From Anaspis maculata (Eukaryota; Arthropoda; Insecta; Coleoptera; Scraptiidae), in assembly GCA_949128115.1 (NCBI GenBank), contig OX421965.1, positions 49,591,257 through 49,655,256 on the forward strand: DNA of 64,000 nucleotides, in the 5' to 3' direction. Each line of letters opens with the position of its first letter. Position 1 is the stretch's first letter. Made by a program: the position numbers and the translations under genes. The notes below the pieces were generated by a model. It was not told the origin of the DNA and did no database searches. It saw only the letters and a list, made by a program, of their open reading frames with translations. Positions 22,068 through 32,900 of the stretch are shown in pieces.

Positions 22068-22820
22068 TTACTGGTTTTTTGGCACTAAAGATCCATCATC
22101 CCCCCAGCAATACCACGTGTCGTTAATCTTCAGTTTTCTATACGCCACCCTTGCTTGGTTGCCTTTACTCCTCTCTTCTCTAGCACGGCTCCTTATTTGC
22201 TTTTGCACGCTTCTTTCTTGCTGAGTCAGGTCGGGATTCACATAAACGTTGGTACCCTTCAGCCTACCCGCTTGGGATAAGATTGATCTCTTTTCGGCCC
22301 AGCTTGGCAGTTCAACAAGGACATCACCCCTTCTATTCAGAACACTGGCAGATAATGGTTTGATGTTGGTGCCCAATTTCGCCTGGAAAAAATTCTGCAC
22401 CACATTTTCGACCCCTTCCTCTCTCACAATCGAGAGACCCTGAATCACTACATTTTTCCTTCTTGAGCCACGGTCAAATGACTCGACTTTCGCCTCCAGA
22501 GTAGTAATCTTCTCCACAAACTGATTTCGCTCGGTCTCCCAAGCTTTCTCCCGCCGAATTAACTCCTCCTTCAGCAGCTTGATTTCGTTTTTGCCTTCTG
22601 CATTCTCCCTTCGGATCGCTACCAACTGCTTCTTCACTTCGTTGCCGTCTGAAGTGAGTTTTTTCAACTCTTCCAGCACCGTTTGCAGCATCGTTGCTTG
22701 ATTATCCTCGCCCTTACGAGGATCGTCGCTCTGCAAGCCTTCTCTAACCTTCTTGAAAAAATCAGGAAGATCTCCCTGACTAGATTTTCTGGACCTGGAT
22801 CTAGATCTGCTTTCAGCCAT
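22068..22820 (-). CDS. LINE ORF1 nucleic-acid-binding protein (coiled coil plus RRM-like)
   Basis: 250 codons starting MAESRSRSRSRKSSQG. There is an Arg/Ser-rich head, then a Leu/Glu/Lys coiled coil at residues ~45-115 (e.g. NEIKLLKEELIRREKAWE). A segment RRKNVVIQGL at ~120-130 is the start of the RRM-like domain of LINE ORF1 proteins, followed by a basic C-terminus (QKQIRSRAREERSKGNQARV). Expected to trimerise and chaperone element RNA. No stops. It ends in TAAATG at the junction with ORF2, but that ATG is not in the endonuclease frame. Confidence 0.8.
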   Translation of the reverse strand: MAESRSRSRSRKSSQGDLPDFFKKVREGLQSDDPRKGEDNQATMLQTVLEELKKLTSDGNEVKKQLVAIRRENAEGKNEIKLLKEELIRREKAWETERNQFVEKITTLEAKVESFDRGSRRKNVVIQGLSIVREEGVENVVQNFFQAKLGTNIKPLSASVLNRRGDVLVELPSWAEKRSILSQAGRLKGTNVYVNPDLTQQERSVQKQIRSRAREERSKGNQARVAYRKLKINDTWYCWGDDGSLVPKNQ

Positions 22821-22956
22821 TTCGAAATATCCAATCCAATGTTTAGGTTAGGCAGCAGGGAATTATTACTTATCTTATCAGCACAATAGGCAAGAAGCGA
22901 CCGCTCGTCGCAAAAACTAAACAAAGAATCAAAATGTTCATATATATATATAAGAC

Positions 22957-23338
22957 TGTAGGAGCTGCTCCTTTTGGCTAGCTTAGAGCGAGAGGGCCAT
23001 GGTATAAAAAGATGCACCATTAACACAAAACAAATGAAGTAGTTTATTCGTCGCACTCTGCTACAACGAAAAGGTAGGTATTCGAGTAATTTAACGGCGT
23101 AGGTGGTCCTCTTGGTCAGGGGGGGGGCGTTGATTTTCGGCTTCACAAACTGAAAGGAACAAGGGAATTAGACGGGTTGAAAACTGTGAGACTGGGAAGG
23201 GCGAAATGATTTAAACAAAACCAAAACGACTGTCTCGCTGCTTACCATGAGTTCCTGCTCGTCTCCCCGTCAGTCTGCAAACCGCAATGGGCGACGGGAG
23301 TGACGTTTCGTCAAGGTGCTAGTAGGTGAGGTGTTACA
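22957..23338. mobile_element. Solo LTR of an unrelated element, AGAC target duplication
   Basis: A 382-bp unit beginning TGTAGGAGCTGC and ending GAGGTGTTACA (TG...CA), flanked by AGAC at 22953-22956 and 23339-23342. AATAAA on the minus strand near 23047 and a TATAAAAAG on the + strand near 23004 leave orientation undecided. It shares no sequence with the TGTTACGAGC LTR family. Inserted in the same minisatellite as the LINE. Confidence 0.65.
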
Positions 23339-23655
23339 AGACAAGAATAAGTTCCAAGTTTGATGTCAATCGTTCCACTAATAAGAGATTTCAATATGGC
23401 GGCCAAGATGGCGCAAGGAATTATGAAATTTAGTTTAAAAATAAGAATGTTCATACGAAAGAAGAATAAGTTCCAAGTTTCATGACAATCGTTCCACTAA
23501 TAAGAGATTTCAATATGGCGGCCAAGATGGCGGCGGAATCATGAAATTTACTTTGAAAAATAAGAATGATCACACGTGACAAGGGTAAGTTCCAAGTTTC
23601 ATGAAAATCGTTTCACTAATAAGAAATTTCAATATGGCGGCCAAGATGGCGGCGC
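23339..23655. repeat. ~120-bp minisatellite, right portion
   Basis: Nearly three further direct copies with TTTCAATATGGCGGCCAAGA and GTTCCAAGTTTCATGA, spaced about 121 bp apart. Continuation of the array at 17860-18480. Confidence 0.8.
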
Positions 23656-23667
23656 AACCATGGAATC

Positions 23668-24090
23668 CAATCTGCCCACTGGCCAACCTTGAGAACCTGA
23701 GCTATCAATATCATCTATCAGAAAAAGTTCCAGGGCTCTAGGTGCATTCCCCGAGGAGGACTTCAATTTCTTAGAAGTGCACAGGAAATCTTTGTTTTTT
23801 TGATAATAATAGTGATAACTATGTATGTTAGAAAAATACTGCCCATTGGTCACCCTTTTGGGGATATCAGCTATCCATCGCGGACGAAGTTCCAAGGCTC
23901 TAGCTTCATTCCCGGAGGAGGAGTTCAACTTTCTTAGAAGTGGACCGTAAATCTTTGTTTTTTGATATTAATAATGATAACTATGTATGGATAAAAAAAA
24001 AGCCCATTGGCCACCCTTGGGGACATCAGCTATCATTAAAAAAAAACCCCAAGGCTCTAACTTCATTCCCCGAGGAGGAGTACCTACAAC
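23668..24090. repeat. ~170-bp tandem repeat, about 2.5 copies
   Basis: Three successive segments share GCCCATTGGCCACCCTTGGG-like starts, GTTCCAAGGCTCTAG and ATTCCCCGAGGAGGAG blocks; the first two also share AAATCTTTGTTTTTTGATA and GATAACTATGTATG. Directly adjoins the minisatellite. Non-coding. Confidence 0.75.
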
Positions 24091-24299
24091 TTCTTAACTG
24101 AAAATGCGCTAAAAATGCAGGTCTTGAAAGTCACATGCTCTCTATGTATACCTACCTGGGGCACGGGCACCAAGGCGCATTTTCACTTGTATCCAAAGTG
24201 TACATTGAAGAAGGATTTCGAGATGATTCACTACGGATGTTCCTTAAAAGTAAATTGATTAATAAGATTAAGTAATAAAATAATACAACATAAAAAATG

Positions 24300-25716
24300 T
24301 TTTTTTTTAAATCGCCACAAAATTCTTGAAAATCACTCGATTGTGAAACCGCTTTCACTGTTTTGAAGAAAAATGTCTATATTTTCAAGAACTACTGAAG
24401 TCCTCCACAAAAATCACATGGATATGTCTAATACAGGGTGATGAAAAAAGTCGTTCAGTTTTGTTCTTTTTTACTCTCGTGCAGGAGATTGTTCATCCAC
24501 CCTGTACACCTATATTTCCTTGGATCTTATAGTCTGCAGCTTATGTAACTCGTCAGTTTTTAGTTTTCCGCTTTCCGTTGCGTACTTACCGAAATATAGC
24601 CTTTTCACTTTCCAAAGTCGTTTTATCGATGAATCTACTAAATCCGGACGCTACTGGATTTTTTTTGTACTAAGCAATGCCACTTGGTACTTTTAGAACG
24701 ATTTTTTGCGCAGATTTCAAAATTAACGAAGGTATGGCGTCTCAACCATCTGATGTATACAGGGTGTCGCAAAAAAATCATTTATAAGATTCATTTTATT
24801 TCGAAATAATCAGTAGCAAAATGCCGTTGCAAAGATCAACTCCAGGTAAGTTCGATATCGTGGCAAATATCTTGCGAAATGGTACAAGGCAAAGAGAAAT
24901 TGTCAATTTGGTGAACGTATCACAAAGTGTCATCGGTGGGCAAAGAGACGACTCCTGGCCACTGGCAGTGCCCAGTGCCCGAATTACACATGGAGAAGGT
25001 CGGAGAATAATTCCAAGGCAAAGAGAAATTGTCAATTTGGTGAACGTATCACAAAGTGTCATCGGTGGGCAAAGAGACGACTCCTGGCCACTGGCAGTGC
25101 CCAGTGCCCGAATTACACATGGAGAAGGTCGGAGAATAATTCCAGTAATGGACGATCTCTTCTTGTTAGACATGAAATTGTGAAATTGGAAAGTGAAATT
25201 TTCTCCAACCTGTAATAAGGTGTCAGAAACAAATTTCTTCGTTCATGCGACACCCTGTATATTTTTATGTAGTCTTTCATTTGAAATCTGCTCAAAAAAT
25301 CGTTTTGAATGTACCAAGTGGCATTGTTTTGTAAGCACCAAAAAATCCAGTAGCCCCCCGGATTTATTCATTGACAAAATGATTTTGGAAAGTAAAAAGG
25401 CTATATTTTGGTAAGTAGGTACGCAACGGAAAGCGGAAAAATAAAAACTAACGAGTTACATAAGCTACAGACTATAAGATCCAAACAAGTATAGGTGTAC
25501 AGGGTGGATAAACAATCTCCTGCATGAGATTAAAAAAGAACAAAACTGAACGACTTTTTTCATCACCCTGTATTAGACATATCCATATGATTTTTGTGGA
25601 GGACTTCAGTAGTTTTTGAAAATATTGACATGTTTCTTTAAAACAGTGCAAACGGTTTCACAATCGAATAATTTTCAAGAATTTTCTGGCGATTTTAGAA
25701 AAACCTTTTTTTAAAA
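24300..25716. mobile_element. Nested long palindrome with Tc1/mariner-type core
   Basis: Arms of ~460 bp (about 24300-24757 and 25260-25716) are inverted copies of each other, with interspersed CAGGGTG words: TACAGGGTGATGAAAAAAGTCG at 24433 faces CGACTTTTTTCATCACCCTG at ~25550, and CCACCCTGTACACC faces GGTGTACAGGGTGG. At the centre sits a 498-bp element with its own CAGGGTGTCGCA ends and TA flanks. The arms differ at many positions, so the duplication is not new. Confidence 0.8.
24760..25257 (+). mobile_element. Non-autonomous Tc1/mariner-type element at palindrome centre
   Basis: Ends CAGGGTGTCGCA / TGCGACACCCTG are flanked by TA at 24758-24759 and 25258-25259, the Tc1/mariner target. Inside is a short ORF from ATG 24821 (MPLQRSTPGKFDIVANIL) that resembles the N-terminal helix-turn-helix of a Tc1-type transposase (TRQREIVNLVNVSQSVIG, then ARITHGEGRRIIP). 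The catalytic DDE part is absent. A 129-bp stretch (24885-25013) is repeated exactly at 25014-25142, keeping frame (43 codons). Confidence 0.75.
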
Positions 25717-25719
25717 ATA

Positions 25720-26211
25720 TCCACTTCAATTTGTGAGCAGTTTATGTCTCTAGATTGAATTTCAAGATCGAACATAGGCAACCCATTATACACCCATTCA
25801 GCATTCAGCTCTTCATAATTATAATTTATAATAAACCACAATCCATTTCATCTCTTTTTCTAGATCGAACCTAGCTGAATGTGATTAAATTAGTTGTTAT
25901 TCATTGCGTAAAATGACCACTGGGGTTTCTCTTATAGGTAGGTAGGTACTTGGTATCTACCATAGCTAGGGGGTTGCCAGATTTTTCAAAAACAAAATCG
26001 GGACACCGAAAATTCCTGAATGAAAATAGTGGGAAGACAATTCCAAAGTGTGAGCGAAGCGGGCAGAATGGCGCCGCGCATGCGAAAATTTTTCGAGATA
26101 ATAATAATAATGCTAATAATAATACAAAATACCTAATTTCGTTGTATAATACGTAACAACGTTCTACCCTTCTACATACTTCCGTTCCTGTGCCTATTTC
26201 ACTTGACATTA
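25720..26211. other. Gene-free stretch between two palindromes
   Basis: AT-rich non-coding DNA; opposed short ORFs near 25900-26200 carry no recognisable domain. Confidence 0.4.
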
Positions 26212-26216
26212 TTATA

Positions 26217-28079
26217 GGTCTGTTTCTTTGACCTGCTCTAACTTACTCCGGCGCAGACGTTGCCTAGCAACGACCAATCAGACAGCTCTGTTTTCTGTTC
26301 TAAGCGCTCCAGAGTAATAGTGGACGTGGTACAACCGAAATAGGGAATTTAAGTTGCAAATGATGATAAAGGCAAACCACTTGGCAGGGTTACAACTGAG
26401 ACCTAAATGAACGATTTGACCCGCAGTGCTTTTCTTTTCGTCCCTTAGGATTTGAATAGCGCCCCTTTTTCAAAATGGCGGATTTTATCTAGGGGCAGAA
26501 GGTATCAAATAGCCTAGTGATGTCCAGCTTCGTTAAAATATATGGAGCTATGTCTCAATCGGTGTCTGGGACATCAAACACTAATTAAAAAAATGGTGGA
26601 ACATTGCCATCTGCCGCAGGCAAATTTGGTGGAGGCGCCAAAAGGAATTTACTACTGCCATAAGAAAATTGCTGTAACAATTTTATTTTGCAACGGATTT
26701 CAACACAAGACATTTCATTATGTGAAAAAGTGAATTCTTCTTGTCACCTTATACCTTCCATTGAAAAAAGACGTTGAGGAATGTTGAAAAAAAAATTAAA
26801 AAATAATTTGAAAAAAAAAGATTTTCAAATTTTTTTTATTTTTATGCAATTGGCCCTATTTGTAGACTTTGATGTGCCCTTTCCAATCTTGCATTTTTTT
26901 GACTCATATCTTAGCAGTACGCGCCGCCATATTGAAAAAATGATGTCTGAAAAGAAGTTTTTGACAATATATTGATTTTGGCCTTTGTGACATTGAAATG
27001 TTCATATACATATGAAAGCGCATTCAATCCTCCACAGTTTGACATCTGAACCAGCTCTCTGCGACTCACGGTTCTTGAGCTAGACCTCCTGGAAGTATTA
27101 ATTTTCGGTACCAAAAGAATTAAAAATCACCTCTTGGGGCTGTGCCAGGTCCACCAATGTTCATGATTTGAGATAAATGACGACGCGTGATCGTTGGGTA
27201 ACTTGAATAAGACATGGTGGTGATCCAGTGGTGAAATCTGGTAGGCGCGGTCACTATTTAACACCGTAAATTGATACTTCCGGAAGCTCTAGCTCAAGAA
27301 CCCCGAGTCGCACAGAGATGGTTCAAGTGTCAAATCGTGGAGAATTAAATGTACTTTCATACGTCCATAAACATTTCAATCTCGCATGGACTTAAATTTA
27401 GTTATTGTCAAAAACTTCTTTTCAGATATCATTTTTTCAACATGGCGGTACGCACTGCAAAGATATCAATCGGAAAAGTGCAAATTTAGAAAAGGCACAT
27501 CAAAATCTACAAATAAGGCAATTTTCATGAGAATAAAAAAATTAAAAAAATCTTTTTTTTCTCAAATTATTTTTAATTTTTTTTCTTCAACATTCCTCAA
27601 TGTCTTTTTTCATGAAAGGTATCAGATGACAAGAAGAATTTACTTTTCTACAAAATGAGATACCTTGTGTAAAAATCGGTTGAAAAATAAAAATGTTACA
27701 GCAATTTTCTTATGACCGTACCAAATTCATTTTGGCGCCTCCACCAAATTTGCCTGCGACAGATGTCAATGCTCGACCATTTTTGTAAAAAGTATTTGAT
27801 GTCCCAGAAATCGATCGAGACATAGCTCCATATATTTTAACGAAGCTGGACATCACCAGGCCATTCGATACCTTCTGCCCCTAGATAAAATCCGCCATTT
27901 TGAAAAAGGGGTGCTATTCAAATCCTAAGGGACGAAAATAAAAGCACTGCGGGTCAAATCGTTCATTTAAGTCTTAGTTACGATCCTGCAAAAAGGTTTG
28001 CCTTTATCATAATTTGCAACTTGTTTTTTCCTACCACGTCCACTATAAGTTAGAGCAGAGCAGTACAAAGAAACAGACC
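26217..28079. mobile_element. 1.86-kb foldback element with TTATA target duplication
   Basis: Almost the whole element is one inverted repeat. The left end GGTCTGTTTCTTTG mirrors CAAAGAAACAGACC at the right, and arms of ~850 bp continue through GGCGGATTTTATCTAGGGGC, AATATATGGAGCTATGTCTC and TTGGTGGAGGCGCCAAAA to a ~150-bp centre near 27110-27265. It is flanked by TTATA (26212-26216, 28080-28084). The left arm has an extra ~75 bp near its end that includes the GTTGCCTAGCAAC palindrome. No transposase ORF; the superfamily is unknown. Confidence 0.8.
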
Positions 28080-28084
28080 TTATA

Positions 28085-29107
28085 TTCGCAGATAGGTTCT
28101 ACAACCTATACCAAAGAGAAAAGAAACAAAAGGTTTGATTTTGTGTTCTTTCTATTAGGTGTCGAATTTTATTTCTAATGATCACACTTGAATTTTTTGT
28201 GTTGTTACTAAAGTTGACAGAAGGACTATTTTAAAAAGAACATTGACCATATTAATTATTCAGAGCGCAGTCGCAGATCGGGGAGAGAGACAACCACATG
28301 TGCTGGGTTGAAACTCCCATAAGAATATGCATGTTGAATGACTTTGTAAAATGATCAATTCAAGGTGCAAATTGACAATTTCAACGAATGTATAACATAG
28401 CAAGTGTGTAAAAAGAAATACCTGATCTACTTTTCACCATAATGAAATGGAAAATCTTGCTGTGAAGTTTATGCGAAGCAATTTAGAATGGGGTTTTTGA
28501 ATCCAAAACAATTTCAAATTACCCGCCATATTTAAATGCACAACTTCCGCTAACGAGAATTTTGAAAGCGCTGGAAAGCGAACCGAGCGTCAGCCGTCAC
28601 GTAAAAGTATGGTTAAAAAGGTTAAAACCTTCCAAGAATCAAGAAAACACCTTGAAATCGTAAATTCTGACAGCGACAGAAAAATTCCGTTTTCTATGCA
28701 TGCTGTGGCGCGCGAGATCTGCTACTGCAGTGCGCATGGTCACAGGCACATACCTAACTTACAAATGACTAGTGGAAGGGGAAAGTGAGAATAATTAATA
28801 TGGTCTATTTGTTCTCTTTTTCGACGGCGATTTTTTTCTTTTTTTTTCCTCCCAGATACAGCCCAGGGGAGTTTTTTTTTCATTTCTCAGCAATAGTTAC
28901 ATTTTTTCATGTTGGTAAAGTTTTTGGAAAATGGGGCATTTTTTTCCGCCCCCTAGACCCCCTTCACTTTTCGCGTGTTTTGTTTTCTGTTTTTCTTTCA
29001 ATGTCCTGATTTTCATTCATTTGAAGTTGTAATGTACCATTTTCACTCCCCTACTCCCCTACCGATTTCTTTAAAGTGGTGCGATTTTTTAGACATTTGT
29101 ACCTATA
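28085..29107. other. Gene-free stretch
   Basis: No feature recognised; T-rich tracts at 28830-28950. Lies between the foldback element and the Piwi gene's promoter-side MITE. Confidence 0.4.
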
Positions 29108-29276
29108 AAGGTGCATTCAGTCAGCTTATTTTAAGCCGTAAGTTTTAATTTTAGTCGCAAGCGCAGCGACGCCCATTGGCTCTTATGAATCAGCCTCCTC
29201 AGAACAACCAATAAGCGATGCAGCGCTTAGGCTAAAATTAAAACTTGCGGCTAAATAAGCTGACTGAACGCACCTT
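29108..29276. repeat. MITE (AAGGTGCRTTCAG family), copy 2, upstream of the Piwi gene
   Basis: A 169-bp foldback with AAGGTGCATTCAGTCAGC at the left and GCTGACTGAACGCACCTT at the right, and the TTTTAATTTTAG blocks also seen in copy 1 (3066-3296). It ends 359 bp before the Piwi start codon and carries CCATTGGCT/ACCAATAAG motifs. Confidence 0.8.
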
Positions 29277-29329
29277 TAAAAAATGAAAATGTTGCAGGCA
29301 GTTTCAAACTTTCAAATCATCCCGCCTGT

Positions 29330-29635
29330 TGAACAAACAGCTCTCGTCCCCTTTTGTCAAACGCGCTTGCTGCGACGGCTGCGACTGCGTACTGCGCACT
29401 CTCGCAGGTCTAGGGACATTTTGTTTTTTTTTCTGACAGTGTGGGCGCGACGGTTCTTTTCAATGGTTATTTCGATAAAAACAACGAATAATCAACCATA
29501 ATCAACATCAACGACTTCTGTGAATGGGCCCATGTCTCTTCCTATTTGCCGTTTGTTTCTAACGTTTGTTGAGTTTTTACATTCCATCATTTAATCAGAT
29601 TTCCGATTACGTGCCAGTTTTCCCGATCAGGAATA
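29330..29635 (+). promoter_or_regulatory. Probable promoter and 5' leader of the Piwi gene
   Basis: A locally CpG-rich segment (about 29340-29450, with repeats of TGCGAC/GCGCA) lies in otherwise AT-rich DNA just upstream of the coding start. No TATA box stands out. The start site and any 5' untranslated intron cannot be fixed from sequence alone. Confidence 0.25.
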
Positions 29636-29954
29636 ATGGCAGACAGGCCAGCATCTAGAGGTCGGGGGGCTGCCCTCAAGGACTTGTTGAAGAAGCACCA
29701 GGAGGGGCAGCTGCTTGGTGTCGACCCTCCGGAGGAGAAGGTGCCACCCAAAGCCAGGGGAAGAGCTGCAATGCTGCAGAAATTGCAGGAGCTGAAAGAG
29801 GCCAAAGTCGGTGTAGCAAAGGAAGGCGAACCTTGTCCTGTAGTGGCACAAGAGCCTGCGAAGGCCCCCGAAAGGGCTGTGGAGGCCGTCACGAGAGCCG
29901 CAGATGAGCTTTCCATAGCGGAGTCGACATCCAGTTCTACCCACCATTACAGGG
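29636..29954 (+). CDS. Piwi exon 1 (residues 1-106)
   Basis: ATG in the context AATAATGGCAG starts MADRPASRGRGAALK. Two RG clusters (R8-G9-R10-G11 and R41-G42) are candidate symmetric-dimethylarginine sites for Tudor partners, far fewer than in many PIWI proteins. A charged helical stretch (MLQKLQELKEAK) and an Ala/Glu-rich linker follow. Ends one base into a codon at GGG|GTTTGT; the next intron is 64 bp. Confidence 0.85.
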
Positions 29955-32900
29955 GTTTGTTGCATATTGGCTTGCAAGTTTGGATTAAATCTGATGGGGC
30001 AGTTTTTTTCCATTTCAGGATCAGCAGGCAGACCAATTAATGCCTCAGCAAATTATATAAAACTACACGTAGAAGAAGATAAAGGACTTTATGAGTACGA
30101 GGTCCGATTCAGGCCAGCTGTAGATGCCAAGTCATTCCGTTTGAGACTGGTCAATCAGAATCTTGGAGAAATGGCCACAACAAAAGTTTATGATGGAGAT
30201 GTTAATCTTTACCTGCCTTATCAAGTGTACAAAGGTATAAATTCAATTTTTTCATGAAATGATAGATTTAGGGTGTGCTTTCTCTGAAGGACACCATTCA
30301 GAAGCAGTTACACAGGTAGATTCAGATAAAGCCTGTTGTTAACACATAATAGAAGTTTATCTAATCCTATTGAATAATGCATGCATTATAACGCGCATAC
30401 ATGCCTGCATTTTTCAATAAGACTGGCTAAAACATAGTATTCTACTCGCAGGTAATGGCTATTAGTGCTATTACTCATTCGGATGCTTTACGACACTCGC
30501 CAAGGCTCCTGTCGGCCAATGGCATCCTCATGAGTAAAGCAATCATTACCCACTTGTTGAATAATATAGTATTATTGATGCCGACGATTACACATATAGT
30601 GCTTACACAGGTCAAAATAATCATCATAAACAAATAACAAATTACAACATAAACAAATTATATGATATCAGTACAGAGAATTACATATAAACGCTCAGCA
30701 TTTAAAGGAATCACAGTTACACAGAAAAGTCACATGATTATCTTTCAGAAAATCATGATGGCTATAGTAGGCTTTGGCAATGCATGACCTTGATTTGTCA
30801 ACACGTAGGACACACAGAGCCCGTGGTGGTGAAAATAAGAAGGTCTTGTGGCGATCTCTGACAGCAAACAGTGGCGATCGCCAGCTTTGACGTGGTTGTT
30901 GCGCAATTTGTGTTGACATTAGAGATGACATTATTTATTTCTCCCGTATTTGTTGGTTGTGCATCTTGTGATGGAGCCACAACGTAAAGAAAATTGAAAA
31001 TGTTCAATAAAATGTTTTTAGTCGACAGGAGCGCCATCTAGTGAGATGTTCGCTAACTAAATCGCTCCCCCAAGAGTTTCACATTCTGCGGCGGCGCTAC
31101 ATGTCATGCACGTAGCCCATAGCCATCATGATTTTCTTTTTCTAGAAGATGAAATAATCTGCAAAAATGTTAGGTTTGACCATAATAACTCATTTTACAA
31201 TTAGAATGGAGTTGTAACTTGTAGATACATTATTATTGATCCTCTTATTTCATGTGCTACATGCGACATGGTCGACCTGTATTTATACAGGGGTGTTCAT
31301 TCTCAACCTCTCAACCCCAGTTTTCTAGCCGCCAAAATATTTCTAGGAAAACGCCAAAACAGGTTGATTTTTAGCGCACTTCTTCAAACAGGAAGGCGCT
31401 CATGTCCTCGCTATGTCCGTCCGTCTGTCACAGCACCTAGTCCTAGATGAGAGAATTTTTGCAAAACATTTTCACTGCAATCGGTAACTCATGACCTTGG
31501 GACCCGATGGAAAAAATCTTGACGAAATAATGATACATAATAATTACATAATTACAATAATAACAATTCAGTGCGGCGCGGCATCGCCGATGAGTGCTGC
31601 ATTTCAGAAGCCAGCTGGATCTCTAAAGTTATGACATGCGGACAAGTACCCGTTCTTATCAATTTACAATAATATGCACATGATTATGGGGATTATACAG
31701 GGTCTTTTTTTATGGATGTCATCATTTGAATGGCTTCTGACAGGCGAAGTGAGAAACTTATCAACAGGGGCGTGGCAGCATTTTGTAACTTATAGTTTCA
31801 AGTTTTGTTTGACACTACAACCACAGTTGTCAGCCATCAACTTTGTCTGCACGGTGCGACAGAACAAAATGTTGTGCTCGGCCATATAAGGAAACAGTGT
31901 TAAAAAGTCGCTATGTTTTTTCTTTGTAGGCATTCTTAAAGACCAGGTATTCACAGACGTAATCAGGGACATTCGTTATCTTGAGAAGAGAATAAAAAAT
32001 ATCTGCACTGAAGTTACGTCTCGAGATTCTGTGACACCCGCCGAGCACTGCATTTCTGATTAAAGACTTTTTTGGGAAACGGCGGCCATCACCCTGAAGT
32101 TGCACAAAGACAACTTTCACCGTATCAAAATTCAAATTCTAGGTTTCAATTTGTTACAAGTTTCAAGTGAATTGGTACAGAAATGGAGGAGAATTTTGAA
32201 TTTCAAAATGAAGAAACAAAAAATTTGCAACTTTAAGGGCCCTTGGCACCGTGTACACGAAGTTGATGACTGCCAACCATGGTTGTAGTGTCAAACAAAA
32301 CTTGAAAGTGTAAACTACAAAATGCTGTCATACCTTTGTCAAAAAGTTGCGTACTTTGTTTACCAGAAGCTTCCGGAATAGTGACATTGCTAAAAAAAGA
32401 CCCTGTATTAGAGGAGAATTTGAAATTGTTGAAACACAAATTCCGCATCGGTACGACCGAGGGTATGACCCACGGTTTAATAGTTACGAATTTTTGTAAA
32501 TGACTCCGACGCTACAGCTCGGCCGCAAATGATTATTCGTAGCTTGCTGGCGTTTGATATTCTTTCCTCCAAACGAGATGAATTCCTAGACAGGAAAGAT
32601 TTCAACTCAAACGGGTAGCTTATGGCCTTGGTACGCCATAGCCATAGAATACTTCATTTCTATGAAATGACATGGAAATTTCAGGCCGCGGCGAGGTACC
32701 AGAAATAATGAAATTTTGTGTATACATGTGCAAGAACATAACCAGCAGACACTTTAAACACTTTGTTTTTGAGATGTGTTTTTTTGAAAATCAACAGCAG
32801 TGAATTTTGTATCGTAAAGGACACTATCTGGTTTGGGCAAATTTTGGGCCCGGTGCAATAGGTTTTTCTCAAATTGTAGTCGATTAGCTGCCGTATTTGC

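Larger units (their letters stand above)
18497..22930 (-). mobile_element. Full-length two-ORF LINE with 16-bp target duplication and (AAT)n tail
   Basis: Minus-strand element of ~4.43 kb with a 110-nt 5' leader, ORF1, ORF2 and a 3' untranslated region ending in an (AAT)n tail at 18497-18523. The flanks repeat AAAATGTTCATATATA (18481-18496 and 22931-22946), a target-primed reverse transcription footprint. The 3' microsatellite tail and ORF2 layout (APE endonuclease, RT, C-terminal CCHC) exclude R2-type elements; the exact clade is left open. The only clear ORF2 lesion is a 16-A run. Confidence 0.9.

Noticed and set aside
23339..24090. Regularly spaced repeats resembling a CRISPR array
   Set aside because: Units are 120-170 bp, adjoining and without unique spacers, in an insect-like genome; ordinary tandem repeats.
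24300..28079. Palindromes as pure assembly artefacts
   Set aside because: Arms differ at many positions and the larger element has an exact target duplication; artefactual inverted duplications would be nearly identical. The 129-bp exact repeat at 24885-25142 is the one part where an artefact remains possible.
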